Below, one piece after another: positions 60,480 through 64,000 of a stretch of 64,000 bases of DNA (position 1 is its first letter; each line of letters starts with the position of its first letter). The notes beneath the pieces were generated by a model that was not told where the DNA came from, ran no database searches, and saw nothing but the letters and a program-made list of their open reading frames with translations. This DNA comes from Steinernema hermaphroditum (Eukaryota > Nematoda > Chromadorea > Rhabditida > Steinernematidae): the NCBI GenBank assembly GCA_030435675.1, contig CM059624.1, positions 13,726,769 to 13,790,768 of the forward strand, given 5' to 3'. A program made the position numbers and the translations under genes.

Positions 60480-60885
60480 GTCAATGACTTGTTTCGTGAC
60501 ACGGAGCGTCATCTTGATCACCGATGACTTCCAGTTATCTTTCACAAACCAAAGCCAACCTTTCACAATCGTCCGAACGCAGATCACATTAAAGGCTCGA
60601 CATTTGTTGTATTCGGCCTGTTGGTTATAAGCTCCGTTTGTTGTGGAATGGGAGTTCAATCTCGACAATTCGGCCGGTGGTAAGTCGAGCACCCTAAAAT
60701 TCAGCATCGGTAATATCCGTTACTGTTGGCATACGTACAAACTCGGTCGGAGTGCCTGGCTGCAATTCTGTGAGAGGGGCATCGCAGAGAGATCATTCTT
60801 GTCAGCGGTTTGTTCTAGTAAGGCATTGACCCATTCAGCGCCATACTTGGTAGTCTCTGAAAGTATCGTATTAGTTTAGGTATTT
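60480..60885 (-). pseudogene. Fragment of the same unrecognised family
   Basis: Open stretches in different frames: ETTKYGAEWVNALLEQTADK after an acceptor near 60862, then PLTELQPGTPTEFVRMPTVT, then AFNVICVRTIVKGWLWFVKD and WKSSVIKMTLRVTKQVIDQL before a GTAAGC donor at 60475. The phrase EFVRMP recurs at 61160-61180. The frames do not connect without unseen introns or indels, so I treat it as a fragment. Confidence 0.35.
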
Positions 60886-61171
60886 TTATATTTGCCATTC
60901 AAAATTCAAAAATGTGTGTATATACGGTGCGATACTGTGCCAAGGATCTCATGACAGAAGTTTGCACATAAACACATGTTCAGTTAGGAACCGGTGCTAA
61001 ACCTCTCAGCTGCAGTTTGCGGCTAATGTCTATAGAAATATCTTAAAGAACGAGCGTTTACTCCCCTAAGGCCCCCCAAGGAAGAGACGCCGTAGATTGA
61101 GTTGTGATCACTATGTGGCCGAAAGAGCGATAGGGCGAAAAAAAAGTGAAGAAAGGCATACGTACAAACTC

Positions 61172-61204
61172 GTCGTAGTTGGCGATCATTACGCCAACTA
61201 CGAC
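61172..61204. repeat. Perfect 13-bp hairpin, 7-nt loop
   Basis: GTCGTAGTTGGCG, loop ATCATTA, then the exact complement. On the minus strand the right half precedes MIANYDEFVRMPFFTFFSPY, so the hairpin sits at a possible coding start. Confidence 0.85.
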
Positions 61205-61218
61205 CGCTCACTCAACTC

Positions 61219-61737
61219 ACAAGGGACCTGTCTGATATGTCCGCCGAGTTAGGAGCTCAAATTTGGCATAGTAATAGAACTTCACAAGACTAATACAGAG
61301 CCAAAGGCTTTTCGCCTGTCGTTGACTTTAACCTAGTTAAAAGCATTAAAAATTGGGAAAATTCACTCATTAAGGATAATACAAGATCGAATGTCTCTGC
61401 TCGCTAGTGCTCGATTAGTGCAGTGGGCACGTTGCAGGACCACTGTTTTCTCAATGCGGGTTCGAATCCGGTTGGAATCTTTATGATTCACTTTCTTTTA
61501 ATTCTATTTCCTTTTCTTTTTTAACCCCGAAAAACGCAAAAAAGAGCAAAATTATCCTTAATTAATCCCTGTATTATCCTTAATGAGTGAATTTTCCAAA
61601 TTTTTAGTCATGCTTTTAACTAGGTTAAACTCAACGACAGGCGAAAAGCCTTTGGCTCTGTATTAGTCTTGTGAAGTCCTATTACTATGCCAAATTTGAG
61701 CTCCTATCTCGGCGGACATATCAGACAGGTCCCTTGT
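61219..61737. mobile_element. 519-bp foldback element with tRNA-like loop
   Basis: The arms 61219-61382 and 61570-61737 are mirror images (outer ends ACAAGGGACCTGTCTGATAT and its complement; AAGCCTTTGGCTCTGTATTA in the right arm). The arms differ by scattered bases. The loop (61383-61569) holds a tRNA-like segment with an A-box-like TTAGTGCAGTGGGCAC (61415-61430) and a B-box GGTTCGAATCC (61459-61469). The element shares the outermost ACAAGGGA with the 38-kb foldback. No transposase and no clear target duplication. Confidence 0.8.
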
Positions 61738-62159
61738 CAGTCGGCTCAGACAGCCTCAGAGAGAGTGAGTGGACGACTCGACCGATCGCCGGGGACACAG
61801 ACCTGTACTGAGTTACATGCGATATTATAGAAGCACGCGGACGAAAGGTGTTTCTCTGATAGAGCAACCTCTCAGCTGCAGTTTTCTTATTCAAAATAAG
61901 ACAGGAACTAGGAACCGGTTTCGGTGTTTCACGATGTCCAATGGGAGTACGCAATTTTTTACATTTTAGATTGCCCTCAAAACTACTGCTTATGTTCAGC
62001 TGGGACTCAGTTACTTATTGGTATTGGCTCTATCTAACAGATACTAGCACAGGGCGGTTGGAAAAACGGGTAAAATGGAATTTCTCGACTTAGAACTTCT
62101 CTTGTGAGTGATCGGAGTTCTTCCCAGGAAGTGCTAAGGCTATTTAGTTATGGCCATAC

Positions 62160-62480
62160 TTCTTACTTTTTAATACCTCCATCGCTCTGATATCTTCGAC
62201 GACCATCGTTTGGAAGCTCCTCGGGGAAGGAAGAACTCTGAAAGTAACAGAAATACGAGATTTCACAATTTACAGAAAACGCAATCGATAAGGGGGAAAA
62301 ATAATTCACTTTTGACCACACACGTCGTTCGGGTGGCGCATTTCTGGCGAGAGAGCAGACAAGAGACGAGACAGACGGACGGACAAAGACTGGTCAATGA
62401 TAGATGAGAACCGACTCGGAGACTCGTTCTCTACTGTAGGAAAGCTCGTTTACGATCTTGTTTCATGAATCGAAGGTCGA
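62160..62480. repeat. Direct repeat, copy 2 of about 320 bp
   Basis: Partner of 56995-57320. The minus-strand short exon here reads MVVEDIRAMEVLK with a GTAAGA donor; the first reading is broken by a stop in copy 1. Confidence 0.8.
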
Positions 62481-62554
62481 GGTTTGCTTTTTAAAGGAGA
62501 AGTGGATGCGTGCGAAGGAGCTTATTAAAAGATTTTTAAATTTCCAATTACCAG

Positions 62555-62940
62555 CAGGATCTTTCACAGTCGTGGAACATGAGCGACGAGGCAGAGCAGC
62601 TTTGTGTGGATTGGCCTGCTTCGTCAACGAGAAGAGTCTCCTTGTTCTGATCCCTTGTCTTCTCATACGAGATTGATTGTATGAGAAGGAGGTCAACCGC
62701 GATTCGGTCTTCCGACATGCTTTCCGCTATCTTCTGGGCCAGGGTCATCACGGCATTGTTTGTCGGGCTGATGACGATGATGCTGTCGCTGCTGGTAGAG
62801 ATGGAGGGTCAACAGCCGCGTTTTCCCGGTGTCTGCGGGAGCATTTGCTAGAAGAGCCAGGCAGTCCTCGTGGTTGAAGCAGAATGCCACCTCCAGCTGT
62901 TCGCCTACGTTTATCAAATCCTCTAATAAGATAGAAGTCG
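62555..62940 (-). pseudogene. SF1 (UPF1-like) helicase relic
   Basis: On the minus strand the first frame reads LEVAFCFNHEDCLALLANAP then ADTGKT, a Walker A box in the place of the usual GPPGTGKT. A frameshift follows; the next frame reads SIIVISPTNNAVMTLAQKIA, typical of motif Ia in superfamily 1 helicases, and later LLVDEAGQSTQ, motif II (DEA.Q). The spacing between motifs is far too short for a working enzyme, with sequence missing between Ia and II. This is a deletion-bearing relic, possibly from a Helitron-unrelated cellular helicase family that is expanded in nematodes. Confidence 0.75.
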
Positions 62941-63215
62941 AAAAACACATTGAACAATTTATCAACAACAACAGGGATAAATGTTAAAAAAGAAAAAAAT
63001 AAAGAGAACCCGCCTTAGAAGATCTCTTCTTGTTCTTTCTGCTCCTCGGAAACCACCTCGTTTCATCGGTGTCCGGGGTAGTCGAACTGCCTGGGCCAAC
63101 TCGCCGACCCCCAACTCGCCGACAAGAAAATATACAACAACTGTATTTTATCAAACGCCAAAATACAAACATCAAACAACAAAAATCAAGGAGATGGTCA
63201 TCGGCAGCGATCTTC

Positions 63216-63640
63216 ATTCTTCGGCTGCGGTATCTTCGTCGACCTCCTTGAGGGCCTCCTCCACGCAGAGGCGGATGATCCAGCGCCCGACGGCGCGGGA
63301 GGCGTCTTTGAGCTGAGAGATCAGCGGCAGGTCCGTAATGGCCCGCTTCCTTGGGACCATCTGCAATGGCGAGCAGTTGATAACATCTTTAGAATCACAT
63401 ACCTGGAGCTTCGCCAAGCAGGCGCGTTCGCGCCCCTCGCAGAGCTCTTCTAGGGTGTCCATGAGGTCCGAATCGGAAATTAGGCCCCACGTTATTAACG
63501 CGGAAACCAGCGCCCCTCCTACTGCTGCTTCTCCTATGACGAGTGCGGTGGGAATGGCCACTATAGCCGTCGCCGACGCAAGTGACGTCGACAAGAGCTC
63601 CCGCTTCTGTCGAGAAGCGTGCTGATGAAGGAGAGCTTGG
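63216..63640 (-). CDS. Unrecognised family member with hydrophobic segment
   Basis: An open frame from about 63668 reads QFPNYATDKVIQALLHQHAS, RQKRELLSTSLASATAIVAI, PTALVIGEAAVGGALVSALI, TWGLISDSDLMDTLEELCEG, ACLAKLQ. A 45-nt GTATGT...TTGCAG intron (63402-63358) follows, then MVPRKRAITDLPLISQLKDA, VGRWIIRLCVEEALKEVDED and TAAEE. The Ala/Val/Ile-rich stretch of about 30 residues could be a membrane segment. The C-terminal helix (LCVEEALKEV) matches LCVKTALNEV at 63.83 kb and resembles VRRAFADLL at 58.97 kb. The 5' end is unclear because the upstream frame switches near 63660. Function unknown. Confidence 0.5.
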
Positions 63641-63956
63641 ATGACCTTGTCGGTGGCGTAGTTTGGGAATTGTTAGGGGTTGGACCGCAGGGCTGAGCCG
63701 CAGTTCGTTCCTCGCTCTTCTCGCTTTCTTCGGAAGATCTGCTGGGAACCTTTTCCGACTTCCTAGATGATTTGCGGTTCTTGATTCCGCTTCTTCTTTT
63801 TTTCTGCTCCTGCTCCAAAACCACCTCGTTCAAGGCGGTTTTAACGCATAACGTCACGAGCCACTTCGCGATGCGGTGGGGAACATTCTTGAGGAGTTGG
63901 AGGTCCGGAACGATGTCGAGAAGAGCTCTTCTCTAGCGCTTGCCCGTCTGAAATCG
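63641..63956 (-). CDS. Partial gene, same family, Ser/Lys-rich tail
   Basis: After an acceptor (TCGATTTCAG, near 63951) an open frame reads ALLDIVPDLQLLKNVPHRIA, KWLVTLCVKTALNEVVLEQE and a basic tail KKRRSGIKNRKSSRKSEKVP followed by Ser/Glu repeats. One TAG lies in the first codons after that acceptor, so the true exon boundary is uncertain. It may be the 5' portion of the gene at 63216-63640 (a domain duplicated in one protein) or a separate paralogue. It runs toward the window edge. Confidence 0.4.
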
Positions 63957-64000
63957 AATTGTTATTGCTCTGCTATGTAACAAGTAAGCTTACGGCTCTA

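Noticed and set aside
61405..61480. A functional tRNA in the 61-kb foldback loop
   Set aside because: A and B boxes are present but neither the acceptor nor the T stem pairs properly; treated as a tRNA-derived repeat.
1..64000. CRISPR arrays, bacterial operons, rRNA genes
   Set aside because: No regularly spaced identical repeats and no rRNA-like sequence were seen; spliced genes show this is eukaryotic.

Overview
This is nematode nuclear DNA. The evidence is a pair of srt-class nematode chemoreceptor genes, small introns (about 38-50 nt, GT-AG) beside a few long ones, 3' splice acceptors (TTTCAG type) a few bases upstream of start codons as expected for spliced-leader trans-splicing, and a tight group of housekeeping genes that looks like an operon. 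The order is probably Rhabditida. A Steinernema-like species is a weak guess from gene-family flavour and is not shown by the sequence.

Layout. 1-16 kb is gene-poor: a two-exon secreted Cys-rich/Thr-rich gene (minus, 1.3-2.5 kb), then about 13 kb with only a decayed LINE reverse-transcriptase fragment (9.4-9.9 kb), AT-rich spacer and islands of higher GC. 16.3-18.4 kb carries a complete seven-exon CCT1 (TCP-1 alpha chaperonin) gene. 20.1-21.2 kb is a broken nematode orphan gene whose only relative here is another broken copy at 53.5-54.4 kb. 21.3-25.5 kb (minus) is a nine-exon coiled-coil gene with a tRNA-Gln(TTG) gene and a tiny hAT-like MITE inside one intron. 25.5-31.3 kb is mostly non-coding, with a retroelement 3' end and a 400-bp hAT-type MITE. 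31.3-31.9 kb (minus) is a Ly6/uPAR-type secreted, probably GPI-anchored protein.

32.8-37.7 kb is a plus-strand housekeeping block: a mitochondrial ribosomal protein S11 gene, a small three-segment membrane protein, a second S11 gene and V-ATPase subunit F. The last three are closely spaced, each with an acceptor just before its ATG. 38.2-39.5 kb is a 1.24-kb foldback element with tRNA-like sequence in each arm. 39.5-42.1 kb (minus) has a three-finger CCCH protein and an SH2-tyrosine kinase of the Fer-like nematode type. 42.8-48.5 kb has two srt receptors.

49.8-53.4 kb is a 3.5-kb inverted duplication carrying two head-to-head genes for an identical ML-domain (MD-2/NPC2-like) secreted protein. 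One arm alone holds a proteasome alpha-5 processed-pseudogene fragment. 56-64 kb is a duplicated, partly decayed cluster (minus strand) of an unrecognised gene family, with a helicase relic and another tRNA-containing foldback.

Two themes stand out. First, duplicated genes show sharp internal steps in divergence (S11 exon 3, middle of the srt pair, the ML arms), as expected from gene conversion. Second, perfect hairpins with 1-7 nt spacers occur where a sister copy lacks them (13.4 kb, 20.4 kb) or at an exon-like start (61.2 kb), as expected from local template-switch mutation. Exon boundaries were read by eye from splice signals and reading frame; no alignment or database search was run.
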